Shown: one piece after another, positions 1 to 9,239 of the stretch
Numbering within the stretch: position 1 is the first letter of the stretch
Layout of the letters: each line of letters opens with the position of its first letter
NCBI GenBank assembly: GCA_027346425.1
Contig: DAIESF010000002.1
Location: 1 to 49,895, forward strand
Direction of reading: 5' to 3'
DNA from: Gemmatimonadota bacterium
Lineage (GTDB): Bacteria; Gemmatimonadota; Gemmatimonadetes; Gemmatimonadales; Gemmatimonadaceae
Length of the DNA stretch: 49,895 nt
Program-made: the position numbers and the translations under genes
Notes under the pieces: generated by a model
Database searches by the model: none
Told to the model about the DNA's origin: nothing
Seen by the model: only the letters and a program-made list of their open reading frames with translations

Positions 1-1
1 G

Positions 2-595
2 GCGTGCAACTCGTGTCACGCCACGGACGGATCGCACGGTCGCCTGCTGCTACGCCGTGCCGCCGACTGCCAGTCGTGCCATCACGCGTCAGTGTCAGCC
101 CAGCGGTGCACCTCGTGCCATCGCGATGTCGAACTCCGAAACCGCGCCTTTGCTGTGACGCAGGTGATCCGGATCGCCAGAGCAAGTCCGCGAGCGCGAA
201 CAATGCGGTTTCAGCACCGCGTACACCCAGGAGTCGCGTGCACGTCGTGCCATCGCGACGCGCGCGGGCAATTCGCGAACGGCCGCGACGTGTCGTGCGC
301 GGGGTGCCACGACGACCATCACCGCGCCGCTGCGCAGTGCGCAGCGTGTCATGATCGTCCCGCCAGGGACATTCACCCGCTATCGGTGCATCGCGAAGGC
401 TGTACGGGAAGTGAGTGTCATGCCGCGTCGTTGCAGCTGCCGAAACCTCCCTTCGCCAAGACGATATGCCTCGCCTGCCACGAGGCGGGCTTCAAGCACA
501 AGTCAGGGCGGCGCTGCATCGACTGCCATGACGTGCGAGATCCCGTAGCGCGGGCGCCCGTCGGGTCATCGCGAAAACCGGGGAGAATGCTCTGA
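2..595 (+). CDS. Multiheme c-type cytochrome, 5' truncated by window edge
   Basis: Frame open from base 2 (listed ORF 92..595 is its 3' part); heme motifs CNSCH, CQSCH, CTSCH x2, CAGCH, CAACH, CLACH, CIDCH plus CTGSECH. Confidence 0.85.
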   Translation, partial: ACNSCHATDGSHGRLLLRRAADCQSCHHASVSAQRCTSCHRDVELRNRAFAVTQVIRIARASPRARTMRFQHRVHPGVACTSCHRDARGQFANGRDVSCAGCHDDHHRAAAQCAACHDRPARDIHPLSVHREGCTGSECHAASLQLPKPPFAKTICLACHEAGFKHKSGRRCIDCHDVRDPVARAPVGSSRKPGRML

Positions 596-1125
596 TGGAC
601 TCTCGCACGCGCTCGCGCGGTGCAAAAGGTAGGTGGGTGTTGGCGATGGGGGCCGCTTCGACAGTCATGACGTCTTCGGCGGTCGTGGCGTGCGCGGCTC
701 CGGATGTCCGCCCCCCCGATCGTTCGGACGAAGTGGCGACGGCCGACGCGATGGTTGCGCGCGCTCGCTTTGACACGATCGCATGGCTTAACGAGGGGTC
801 TCGAGTCGCCCACGGGAATGGCGTGTATGCCGCCGCCTGCACCGAATGTCACGGTTATCTGGGTGACGGCGTCACCGAGTACGCGACGCGTCGCGGACTC
901 AAAGTTCCCTCCCTCGTCCGCCGCGACTGGCGATTGGCGGGTGACATCGCAGCGGTCCGCGCTCGCGTGTTCAGCGGTCACGCGGCGGGTATGCCGACTT
1001 GGGGATTGCGCGGCGATGCCCGGCTGTCGCTTCGGGATGTGGACGCCGTGGCGTTCTACGTCATGACACAGCTGCGCGACGACGCGCTCGCGCCACCTCG
1101 GCCCACACTCAAGGTTCGCCGTTAA
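595..1125 (+). CDS. Monoheme cytochrome c, putative lipoprotein
   Basis: CTECH heme motif with GYLGDG and downstream GMPTWG; hydrophobic N-terminus ending VVACAAP; ATG overlaps upstream TGA (TGATG). Confidence 0.8.
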   Translation: MDSRTRSRGAKGRWVLAMGAASTVMTSSAVVACAAPDVRPPDRSDEVATADAMVARARFDTIAWLNEGSRVAHGNGVYAAACTECHGYLGDGVTEYATRRGLKVPSLVRRDWRLAGDIAAVRARVFSGHAAGMPTWGLRGDARLSLRDVDAVAFYVMTQLRDDALAPPRPTLKVRR

Positions 1126-1996
1126 CGTGGCATCGATCGCAGTTCTGGATCTCCGTGCCGAACGCAAGCTTTCCGTTGTGACAGGCTCCGCAGGATTTAC
1201 CCTCGGCAATCTCGGCCATGCTGGTTCGAGTCGACCCGGCGCGTTCTTGGAACAGCCTTACGTGACACGCGGAGCATCGGTAGCGGATTCGATGCGTCCA
1301 GTGGGAGAAGCGCGACGGGGCGAAAGTCACAGGTGTCGCCGCGTCGGCTGTCACGGTAGTATCGATCCGGCGCACCAGTGACAGATCGCCAAGCAGCTCG
1401 CCGTGCGCTTCGATGATTGGTGGTCGCCGAGGCTCCCGATGGCACCGATCGCAGGCGCTCCGCATGGGGAAGGCGACCGTCCCGTGGCATGCGCCGCAGT
1501 AGCGACCTTGCTGCATCGCCGCGTGCGTGATCGGCTCGTGCGTGCGCGGAAAGCGCCTCGGATGACAACTCTGGCACGATGACCACTCCAAGTGCACCGC
1601 GTGCGAGAACACGGCCCTGTGTTCGCTGTCGGCCGCTAGAAAGACGTCGTAGTTGAAATCAGGGTCCAGCGGGACGCTGCGCGGGACGCCGGGGGCGAAT
1701 CGCGGCTTGATGATACTGTCGCGCAACGCACGCACCCAGTCGATGTTCCCGCCGGAGTCGCGCGGCAGCAGTGTCTGCACGACGAGGGCGTCGAACTCGC
1801 GCTCGATAGGTGGGCGCGCGGAGTCCGCGATCGCCGCGGAGTCCAGAGCTGGCCGCGCAGTCATGGCTTGCTCTGGCTTGGCACGCTGCGCAGGAAGGTC
1901 GAGGAAGACGGACAGGACCTGCCGCGAGCAAGCGGTCGCCGAGGCGACTACAATCAGCGCAACCGTGGTCAGACAGCGTGATGCGCGAGGAGACAT
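1109..1996 (-). CDS. Hexaheme cytochrome with two c7-type triheme modules, lipoprotein-like
   Basis: Six CxxCH motifs (CQSCH, CGACH, CDRCH, CSACH, CGACH, CDRCH); start chosen at MSPRASRC..VVASATACS lipobox-like. Confidence 0.8.
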   Translation of the reverse strand: MSPRASRCLTTVALIVVASATACSRQVLSVFLDLPAQRAKPEQAMTARPALDSAAIADSARPPIEREFDALVVQTLLPRDSGGNIDWVRALRDSIIKPRFAPGVPRSVPLDPDFNYDVFLAADSEHRAVFSHAVHLEWSSCQSCHPRRFPRTHEPITHAAMQQGRYCGACHGTVAFPMRSACDRCHREPRRPPIIEAHGELLGDLSLVRRIDTTVTADAATPVTFAPSRFSHWTHRIRYRCSACHVRLFQERAGSTRTSMAEIAEGKSCGACHNGKLAFGTEIQNCDRCHVNGEP

Positions 1997-2252
1997 TCGG
2001 TGCGGCCGGCGCCAAGGGTGGATCGTCGGGGAAAGCTTATCGTGCGAGTCCATCGCCGCGTGTCGGTCAGGCTCCGGGGGACGTGTCGGGCAACTCCCCA
2101 CGGTAGCGGCAGGGGTTGGCGGGGAGACCAACGAGGTGCGTTCGGAGTTCGGCGCGGGCGTGACTGGCAATCGAAAGTCTAGGGCAATCGAAAATGCGGA
2201 GGAGAGACTGCTGCCATCCAGCCGAAGTTCGGATACATTTCGACCGCACGCC

Positions 2253-2325
<73 letters not shown>

Positions 2326-2551
2326 TGCAGGTACGCCCCCTCGCCAGAGGGTGTCCGGGAAGAAGTCCGGGAACCTGGTTCCCGGCGCTCGCACGCTTGA
2401 TGATCCCACGCGTCGCGCCCCGCTCTCTCATGGAGCGGCGCCGGCGCGTGGCTCGCTTCGCCCCACGGCGGTGGCTCCGTCGGGAACCGTGAGCAGTGTC
2501 AGACCCGGAGAAAAGGTTGCGCTCGTCACCCCGCAACCTTCCGGAGCCTCG

Positions 2552-2767
2552 ATGCGCACCGTCCCCCTCCTGATTGCAGTCGTGATCCTGCTCGCCGCGC
2601 TGGCGCCGACCGCCCCACAGGCCCGGCGCCATACCCGAGCGTGCCGCGCCCTGCTCGACAGCGCACGCACCCGCGCCGACTCGGCCCGCGTTCGTGCCAC
2701 GACCCGCGGCTACCGCCGGGCGACATGCGCGCAGTATCTCGATGCAGCGACTCCCGTGGATTCCTGA
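2552..2767 (+). CDS. Small putative secreted protein
   Basis: MRTVPLLIAVVILLAALAPTAPQA signal-like N-terminus; short ORF, no family recognised. Confidence 0.4.
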   Translation: MRTVPLLIAVVILLAALAPTAPQARRHTRACRALLDSARTRADSARVRATTRGYRRATCAQYLDAATPVDS

Positions 2768-2964
2768 CGCGGGTGCCCTCGCTCGGAGTGCGTCGGGGAG
2801 GAGGTTCCATGCGATCCGGGAAGCGGTCACGGGACAGGGCGAATACCGAGGTGTAGGTCCGGCGCCAACGCGCCCCAGGCTACCTCAAGCCCCCCTCCGG
2901 TGGGCCGATACTGAGGAGCACGCGCCGACTCCCGCCGGGCGCACCCCTCCCCGCGCCCTTCGCC

Positions 2965-4935
2965 GTGTTCCGCTCCCTCTCGTCGCGCATCCTCGTCGGC
3001 TTCCTCATCGTGGCGACGGTCCCGGTCATCGCCGTGGCCCTGCTCGAGGGCCGGTCGTCCCGCCAGCTGCACCTCGCGTCGGCGCGTCTGGAGCTGCGGC
3101 GGGCGGCGATCGAGTATGGGGAGCGCCTGGACCGCCGCATCGCGCGACGGCGCTCGGTGGTCTCGCTGGCCTCGCACCTGCTCGACCCGTCCCTCCCCCT
3201 CGGGGGGGCCGCACACCAGCGGGCGCTGGACGCGGTGCACCAGGAGTTCCCGGAGATGTCGACGATCGCCATCTTCGATTCGCTAGGCATCTTGCGCGCG
3301 GTACGCCCGGCGGAGCAGTCGATCCGGGGGGCCGTCCGCATGATCGGTCGGTCGTTCGCCGGTCGCGAATACTTCGTGCGCGCGATGCACGACACGTCGA
3401 CCGTGACGACCTCGGTATATCGCGGCCGCGGCTTCGGCAATCGCGTGATGGTCGGCTTCGGGCGGGCGTTGCGCGACCATCGTGGGCGCGTGCGCGGGGT
3501 CCTGCAGGCCTCGGTCGACGTGTCGCAGGACCGCCCGTTAGGCAACGCGCTGCGCGAGAGCACGGTGGGATACCTAGTGACCGACGGCGCTGGCGTCGTG
3601 GTGACCCGCTCGGGGGCGATGCCCGTATCGCCACTCGACACGCTGACCGACGAGGTCATGCGCGAACGCTGGGGAACGATCCCCCCGGCACCCGATGGCG
3701 CGGTGGCCGAGTCGACGGAATGGATGCTCGCCAGCGCGCGCACCGCCAACGGCTGGCGGGTGATCGTCGAGCGACGCATGGCCGACGTGATGGTGGGCTC
3801 GCGCGACCGGCGCGCCTCGGCCGTGCGGGCGACGGCGCTGGCCCTCGCCTTGGGCATCGTCATCACCCTCATCCTCCTGCGCAGCGTGCGCGACCCCCTG
3901 CAGATGGTGATGGAGTGGCTGCGCCGGTTCGACGTGCGCGTGGGGCGCTCCCCCGCCGAACTCCCGCTGGATGCGCCGAGCGAGATCCGCGAGGTGGTCG
4001 GGGCGATGGACGTCCTCGGCGCGCGCTTGCGCACGTCGTACGCCGAGCTGGAGCGCGCGCTGGCCGAGCGCCAGACACTGAACTTGCAGCTGAACGGCGT
4101 GCTGCGAGAACTCGATGCCCGCGTGGCCGCCCGCACCGCCGGGCTGCAAGAGGCGCTGCGCAAGGCAGAGGAGGCGAGCGTCACCAAGTCGCGCTTCCTC
4201 GCCAACATGTCGCACGAACTGCGCACGCCCCTCAACTCGGTGATCGGCTTCGCCGGGATCCTGCTCAAGAACCGCGAGGGGCGCCTCGCTTCCCCTGAAC
4301 TCGACCTGCTGGCGCGCATCGCCGCCAATGGCAGGCACCTCCTGAGCTTGATCAACGACATCCTCGACATCTCCAAGATCGAGGCGGGACGGATGGCGCT
4401 CGACGTGGACGACGTGGACATCGTGGTCCTCGCGCACGACGTGCTGGCGCAGCTCGAGGGGCAGGTGGGCGGCAAGCCAGTGCGCCTGCGCTACGACGGG
4501 CCCGCGGTGGCGCCGATGGTCCGCACCGACGGCGGCAAGCTGCGGCAGATCCTGATCAACCTGCTGGGCAATGCGATCAAGTTCACCGAGCAGGGCGAGG
4601 TCCTGCTGCGCGTCGAAACGGGCTACGACGGGAACGTGACGGCGATCGCAGTGCGCGACACCGGGATCGGGATCCCACGCGACCGGCTGGAGGCAATCTT
4701 CCTCCCCTTCGAGCAGGGCGACACGAGCACGTCGCGCCGATTCGGCGGCACCGGCCTCGGGCTGGCGATCAGCCGGTCGCTGAGCGAGATGCTGGGGGGG
4801 GCGCTGGCGGTGGAGAGCAGGGAGGGGGAGGGGTCGACGTTTCGCGTCATTCTCGGCGGCCTCCCGGCCGAGGATGCCGAGTCCGGCGCGCGCGTCAGGT
4901 CACGATGGTCGCCGCGCGCGGAGCTGGTGGGGTAG
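2965..4935 (+). CDS. Membrane sensor histidine kinase (extracytoplasmic sensor, HAMP, HisKA, HATPase_c)
   Basis: N-terminal TM; H-box NMSHELRTPLNSVIGF; N-box LINLLGNAIKFT; G boxes DTGIGIP and GGTGLGLAIS. Confidence 0.95.
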   Translation: MFRSLSSRILVGFLIVATVPVIAVALLEGRSSRQLHLASARLELRRAAIEYGERLDRRIARRRSVVSLASHLLDPSLPLGGAAHQRALDAVHQEFPEMSTIAIFDSLGILRAVRPAEQSIRGAVRMIGRSFAGREYFVRAMHDTSTVTTSVYRGRGFGNRVMVGFGRALRDHRGRVRGVLQASVDVSQDRPLGNALRESTVGYLVTDGAGVVVTRSGAMPVSPLDTLTDEVMRERWGTIPPAPDGAVAESTEWMLASARTANGWRVIVERRMADVMVGSRDRRASAVRATALALALGIVITLILLRSVRDPLQMVMEWLRRFDVRVGRSPAELPLDAPSEIREVVGAMDVLGARLRTSYAELERALAERQTLNLQLNGVLRELDARVAARTAGLQEALRKAEEASVTKSRFLANMSHELRTPLNSVIGFAGILLKNREGRLASPELDLLARIAANGRHLLSLINDILDISKIEAGRMALDVDDVDIVVLAHDVLAQLEGQVGGKPVRLRYDGPAVAPMVRTDGGKLRQILINLLGNAIKFTEQGEVLLRVETGYDGNVTAIAVRDTGIGIPRDRLEAIFLPFEQGDTSTSRRFGGTGLGLAISRSLSEMLGGALAVESREGEGSTFRVILGGLPAEDAESGARVRSRWSPRAELVG

Positions 4936-4943
4936 TGCCGGGT

Positions 4944-4960
4944 TGCCCCGCGCCGGGGCA
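4944..4960. terminator. Short hairpin between convergent genes
   Basis: TGCCCCG-CGC-CGGGGCA, 7-bp stem; no T tract. Confidence 0.4.
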
Positions 4961-4975
4961 CCGGGCGGGCCGTGC

Positions 4976-5872
4976 CTAACGATCGTGGTGCGCGGCGCTG
5001 GCCTGCGCCCACACGAGGCGCGCAATGTCGGCGATGAGGCGCTGCGCCACGGTCTCGTCCGGGATCCCCTTGGTCAGGACGACCAGGACGAACGGCGGCC
5101 GCCCTGCCGGGCGGACGAGCGCCGCATCGTGGGTGATTCCGGTGATCCACCCCGTCTTGTGCGCCACGCGCGTCCCCGGCGGGAGCCCGGCAGGGATCCC
5201 GTCGTTGAACTCCTGGCGCTCGAGGATGTCGAGCATGGCGCGCGTCGAGCTGTCGGATGCGGCGCGCCCCATCGCGATGGCCTCGAACAGTGCCCCCAGG
5301 TCCCGGGCCGACGTCGTGTTGTTCAACCCGGCGCGAAAGGCCAGGTTGTCCTCCACGCCGCGCCGCACCATCATCGTCGTCGCGCCTAACGCGTGAGCGG
5401 TGGCATGGGCGCGCTGGGCCCCGACCAGCTCGATGACGGCGTTCGTCGCCAGGTTGCTCGATCGCGTGATCATCCGCTTCACCAGTTCACGGACCGTCAC
5501 CTCCTGGCCGACGCGCTGGTACAGGGCGCTGTCGGAGTCGTCGCCGGCATCGAGCGCGTAGGGCGACCCGTCCACGATGGAGGCAAACCGGTTGGCGAGC
5601 GTCACGCGATCGCCCGACGAGAATCGCCCGTCGTCGATGCCGCGGAAGTACTCGATCATCACCGGCACCTTCATGGTGCTGGCGGCGTGAAAGCTCGAGT
5701 CGGCGTTCCAGGCCAGAGTCTCTCCGCTCCCCAGGTCACGGTAGTAGACGCCAGCCGAGGCGCCCGGAAGCGCCCCCACACGGGCCGCGATCCGGTCGCG
5801 AAGCGAGTCGGTCAGAGACTGTGCGCAAAGCGACGTGGCGCACAGAGAAGCGAGCAGAACAAGACGAATCAT
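4976..5872 (-). CDS. Class A beta-lactamase-like serine hydrolase
   Basis: Signal peptide MIRLVLLASLCATSLCAQ; STMK, SSN (variant SDN) and KTG motifs. Confidence 0.85.
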   Translation of the reverse strand: MIRLVLLASLCATSLCAQSLTDSLRDRIAARVGALPGASAGVYYRDLGSGETLAWNADSSFHAASTMKVPVMIEYFRGIDDGRFSSGDRVTLANRFASIVDGSPYALDAGDDSDSALYQRVGQEVTVRELVKRMITRSSNLATNAVIELVGAQRAHATAHALGATTMMVRRGVEDNLAFRAGLNNTTSARDLGALFEAIAMGRAASDSSTRAMLDILERQEFNDGIPAGLPPGTRVAHKTGWITGITHDAALVRPAGRPPFVLVVLTKGIPDETVAQRLIADIARLVWAQASAAHHDR

Positions 5873-6044
5873 TGAGGGAAGATCGGAGCAGGGAGGGCGC
5901 CCGGCAATTGCCACCGCCAGACTCCCGGGCGATCGTCGCCGACGGGACGCCCCAGGGCATCCGGCCTGTTGCCCCGGAAGGGGGTCGGTCGTGTGACAGG
6001 GGACACCGCTTCTTCCGTGATCGCCTTCTCGTCGGCCACACCCC

Positions 6045-6533
6045 ATGAGCCAACTCGTGGATGACTCCAACCTTACCATCGCGTCGAGCGGCATGAGCGG
6101 AAGCGCGCCGCCGGGCGGGGCGCGTCGTGAGCGCCTCCGCTTCACGCGCTTCAAGTTCGAGCGGACGCACACCGCCCGGTGCAGTGCCGAGGTGGAACTG
6201 GAGTTCCAGCCGGGGGATGCGGTCGTGGGGCGCGCCGAAGGGATCGCCACCCCGCTCGGCGATGTACGGCTCGCCGCTGAGGCCACGCTGCGGGCCATCG
6301 AGCAGTTCGCCGCCGGGGCGCTGCGCTTCGAGTTGCTGGGGGTCAAGCAGATGCGCGCGTTCGATGCCAACGTGGTGATCGTCAGTGTGGTCTGCGTGGG
6401 CGGCGATCACGCGTCGCGAGAGCGCCGGCTCCTCGGCTGCCACCTCGCCGGCGATGACCCCCTGCGCGGGGCGGTGATTGCCACGCTGCAGGCCACGAAC
6501 CGCCTGCTCGGCAACGCGATCGCCACGCGCTGA
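6045..6533 (+). CDS. Hypothetical protein, 162 aa
   Basis: ORF with coding-like composition; no family recognised. Confidence 0.6.
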   Translation: MSQLVDDSNLTIASSGMSGSAPPGGARRERLRFTRFKFERTHTARCSAEVELEFQPGDAVVGRAEGIATPLGDVRLAAEATLRAIEQFAAGALRFELLGVKQMRAFDANVVIVSVVCVGGDHASRERRLLGCHLAGDDPLRGAVIATLQATNRLLGNAIATR

Positions 6534-6735
6534 CACGACCGCTCCGGAGTCGTCAGGCTTCCACTGCCTCGCGAGTGTCGGGCGCTGGCAACCCTGCGCC
6601 CGAGGGCGGGTACGAGGTTCCGATTCCCCGCACGCCGAATAAGATTGCGGCGTCCCTGCCCACGCCCCGCTGGAGGTCGGCATCTCACACTCCAACCGCG
6701 CCCGTGCCGTCGCGACGTGGCTCGCGTTCACCGTT

Positions 6736-8442
6736 GTGAGTGCGTGCGCCCCGGCCATTGCTCCTTCGGTCCCGGCACCCGCCCCGTCTCCCGACCGTAC
6801 GGCGAGCAGCGCCAGCGGCACCCACCCAGCGGCCGGGTCTGCCGATGGCAGCATTACCGACACGGCGGTCGCCAGGATTCCGACCGCCGCGATGCGCGAT
6901 TCGATCGATGCGGCAATGCGTGTGGCCATCGAACAGGTGAGCGCGTTGTTCGACGTCCCCGACTCGGTCGTGCGCGGGATGGCTACGCGCGGGATGGTCG
7001 ACGTCGACTCGAGCACCAACGCACTCGGTGACGGCGAGGCGACGTGGGACATCGACGTCGACTCGTATGTGACGCAGGAGAAGGTCGCGCACTACGTCGA
7101 TCTCTTCCTTGGCTCGGCGCGCGGACGCTTCGTGGAGCGACTCCAGCGTGGCAAGCAATACGAGCCGATGATCCGACAGAAGTTCCACGCTGCCGGGATC
7201 CCCGAGGACATGTACTACTTGGGGCTGGTGGAGAGCGGCTTCGATCCTCACGCATACTCCCGGGCGGCCGCGGTGGGGTTGTGGCAGTTCATGAGCTCCA
7301 CCGCTCGCGGCGTCGGACTGCGGGTGGACTGGTGGGTCGACGAGCGCCGCGATCCGGTGAGGTCGACAGATGCCGCCGCCCGCTTCATCAGCGCCCTGAG
7401 GGGACAGTTCGGGTCCCTCTACCTCGCTGCCGCGGCGTACAACGGCGGTCCGGGGCGGGTGTCGCGCGGACTCAAGAAGTACGACGACAAGCTGGAGGAC
7501 GTGTCGGGTGAGGACTGCTTCTTCGCCCTGGCCGAACAGGACTACCTACGTGCCGAGACCAAGAACTACGTCCCGCAGCTGATCGCCGCCGCCCTGATCG
7601 GGAAGACGCCAACCCGATACGGCATCACGCTCGATTCGGCCCCCCCGTTCGCCTACGACTCGGCGATGGTTCCTGGGGGGACTCCCCTGGCCGCCGTCGC
7701 CAACGCGACCGGCGTGAGCGTGCGCGAGGTGCAGATGCTGAACTCGCACCTCCTGTGCGGCACTACTCCACCCGACACCCGCATGTGGGTACGCGTCCCG
7801 GTTGGGAAGGGGGCGGGGTTCGACTCTGCCTTCGCGTCGCTGCCACCCGAGGAGCGGGTAGCCTTTACCAAGGTGACCACGAAGAAGAACGACTCGATCT
7901 CGTCGTTCGCCACGCGCCACGGACTTCAGGCTCGCCAGCTCCACTGGTACAACCGGAAGCTCGCCGTGAGGCGCGGTAAGCTCGTCGCGGGTCAGGTCCT
8001 GCTCGTCCCCACGGCCGCAGTGGTGCAGGGCGCCTTCGACGTCCCGGATCCCGCCATCGAACGTTACGGAAGCTCGGCCGCCTCCACTCGTTCCGGGCGT
8101 GTGACGCACGTCGTGCGGCGCGGCGAATCGCTCGGATCGATCGCCAAGCGCTATCGGACCAGCGTCTCGTCGCTGGTGCGCCTGAACCGGCTCAAGAAGC
8201 AGATCATCTATCCGGGGCAGACGATCATCGTGCGAGGACAGGGGACCGCGCGCGCGGCTACCTCCCGGTCGAAGGTGTCGAGCAGTGCGACCAAGCGCCG
8301 GAGCACGGCCAAGTCGTCGGGGAAGAGCGCGTCGAAGTCGTCGGCCAGGGGAGCGGCGAAGAAGACGACCTCGTCCAAGTCGATCAGGCCGGCGCCGAAA
8401 AAGAAGGCGGCCGTCTCCACCAGGAAGACGGCCGCCCGCTAG
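6736..8442 (+). CDS. MltD-like lytic transglycosylase with LysM repeats (start probably further upstream)
   Basis: YYLGLVESGFDPHAYSRAAAVGLWQFM..AAAYNGGPGRVSRGL (SLT fold); LysM THVVRRGESLGSIAKRYRTSVSSLVRLN; frame upstream of GTG 6736 reads VATWLAFTVVSACAP (lipoprotein-like). Confidence 0.88.
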   Translation: MSACAPAIAPSVPAPAPSPDRTASSASGTHPAAGSADGSITDTAVARIPTAAMRDSIDAAMRVAIEQVSALFDVPDSVVRGMATRGMVDVDSSTNALGDGEATWDIDVDSYVTQEKVAHYVDLFLGSARGRFVERLQRGKQYEPMIRQKFHAAGIPEDMYYLGLVESGFDPHAYSRAAAVGLWQFMSSTARGVGLRVDWWVDERRDPVRSTDAAARFISALRGQFGSLYLAAAAYNGGPGRVSRGLKKYDDKLEDVSGEDCFFALAEQDYLRAETKNYVPQLIAAALIGKTPTRYGITLDSAPPFAYDSAMVPGGTPLAAVANATGVSVREVQMLNSHLLCGTTPPDTRMWVRVPVGKGAGFDSAFASLPPEERVAFTKVTTKKNDSISSFATRHGLQARQLHWYNRKLAVRRGKLVAGQVLLVPTAAVVQGAFDVPDPAIERYGSSAASTRSGRVTHVVRRGESLGSIAKRYRTSVSSLVRLNRLKKQIIYPGQTIIVRGQGTARAATSRSKVSSSATKRRSTAKSSGKSASKSSARGAAKKTTSSKSIRPAPKKKAAVSTRKTAAR

Positions 8443-8463
8443 GCGCTCTCGGGAGGAGCGTCG

Positions 8464-9156
8464 TCAGTCGATGATCCCCTTGCCGCGATACCCCTTCAAC
8501 ACGATCCGGTCGTAGCCGTTGGACGCGTCGAGGTCGAGTTCCTTGGCCACCTCGACGGCGGCCGGGCCACGGTTGTAGGCCAGTAGCGCCATCTGGATGT
8601 CGCCGCGCTGCTCCTTGATGAGGTCGCGCAGGTAACGGAAGCCGATGCGCAGGTTGGTGTTACGCTCGTAGAGACGCTCGCGTGTCAGCGTGGCGTCGTA
8701 GTACTTGGCGGTGGAGAGCATGAGCTGCGTCAGGCCGATCGCGCCGACCTCGCTCCGCGCCTTCTCGATGAAGCCGCTCTCCAGCCTGACCAGCGGGAAG
8801 GCGAGTTCGGGATCGATCCGCTCGACGATCGCGGCGTCGTAGATGGAACCGGCCATCTCGGCCGGAATCCTGAACTTATGGGAGTAGTAGAAGATCCGGT
8901 TCCAGCGCTCGAGTTGGGCCGAGGCGAGGCGGAGGTCGCCACGCGCCCGTTCGATCTGCCCCTGGAGTCGCATGACTTCGCCCCGCGCAGTGGTGGCGCG
9001 AGCGATGGGGGTGGCGGTAGCCTCGACCGGCTCCCAGTTCCGGGCGGCGGTGGTCCCGGCGGTGAGTACCCCCGCCAGCATGATCACCCCTCGGACTCTC
9101 CGCTTTCGTCGCTCCGCGTCGCCGCGGTGCACGTACGACTTGCTGAGATCCTTCAT
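8464..9156 (-). CDS. Soluble lytic murein transglycosylase family protein
   Basis: FPLVRLESGFIEKARSEVGAIGLTQLM..LLAYNRGPAAV; N-terminal TM. Confidence 0.85.
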   Translation of the reverse strand: MKDLSKSYVHRGDAERRKRRVRGVIMLAGVLTAGTTAARNWEPVEATATPIARATTARGEVMRLQGQIERARGDLRLASAQLERWNRIFYYSHKFRIPAEMAGSIYDAAIVERIDPELAFPLVRLESGFIEKARSEVGAIGLTQLMLSTAKYYDATLTRERLYERNTNLRIGFRYLRDLIKEQRGDIQMALLAYNRGPAAVEVAKELDLDASNGYDRIVLKGYRGKGIID

Positions 9157-9239
9157 ATGTGCCGTCCTCTATCGTCAGCCGACGACCTAAACCCGGCGAA
9201 CCGGAGGCCTCGGAACCTGATGGATGCGGCGGGAGGACT

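Noticed and set aside
2880-4475. Long antisense ORF (531 aa) opposite the histidine kinase
   Set aside because: High-GC antisense artefact; composition is Ser/Arg-rich with no domain and the sense frame is clearly HisKA/HATPase.
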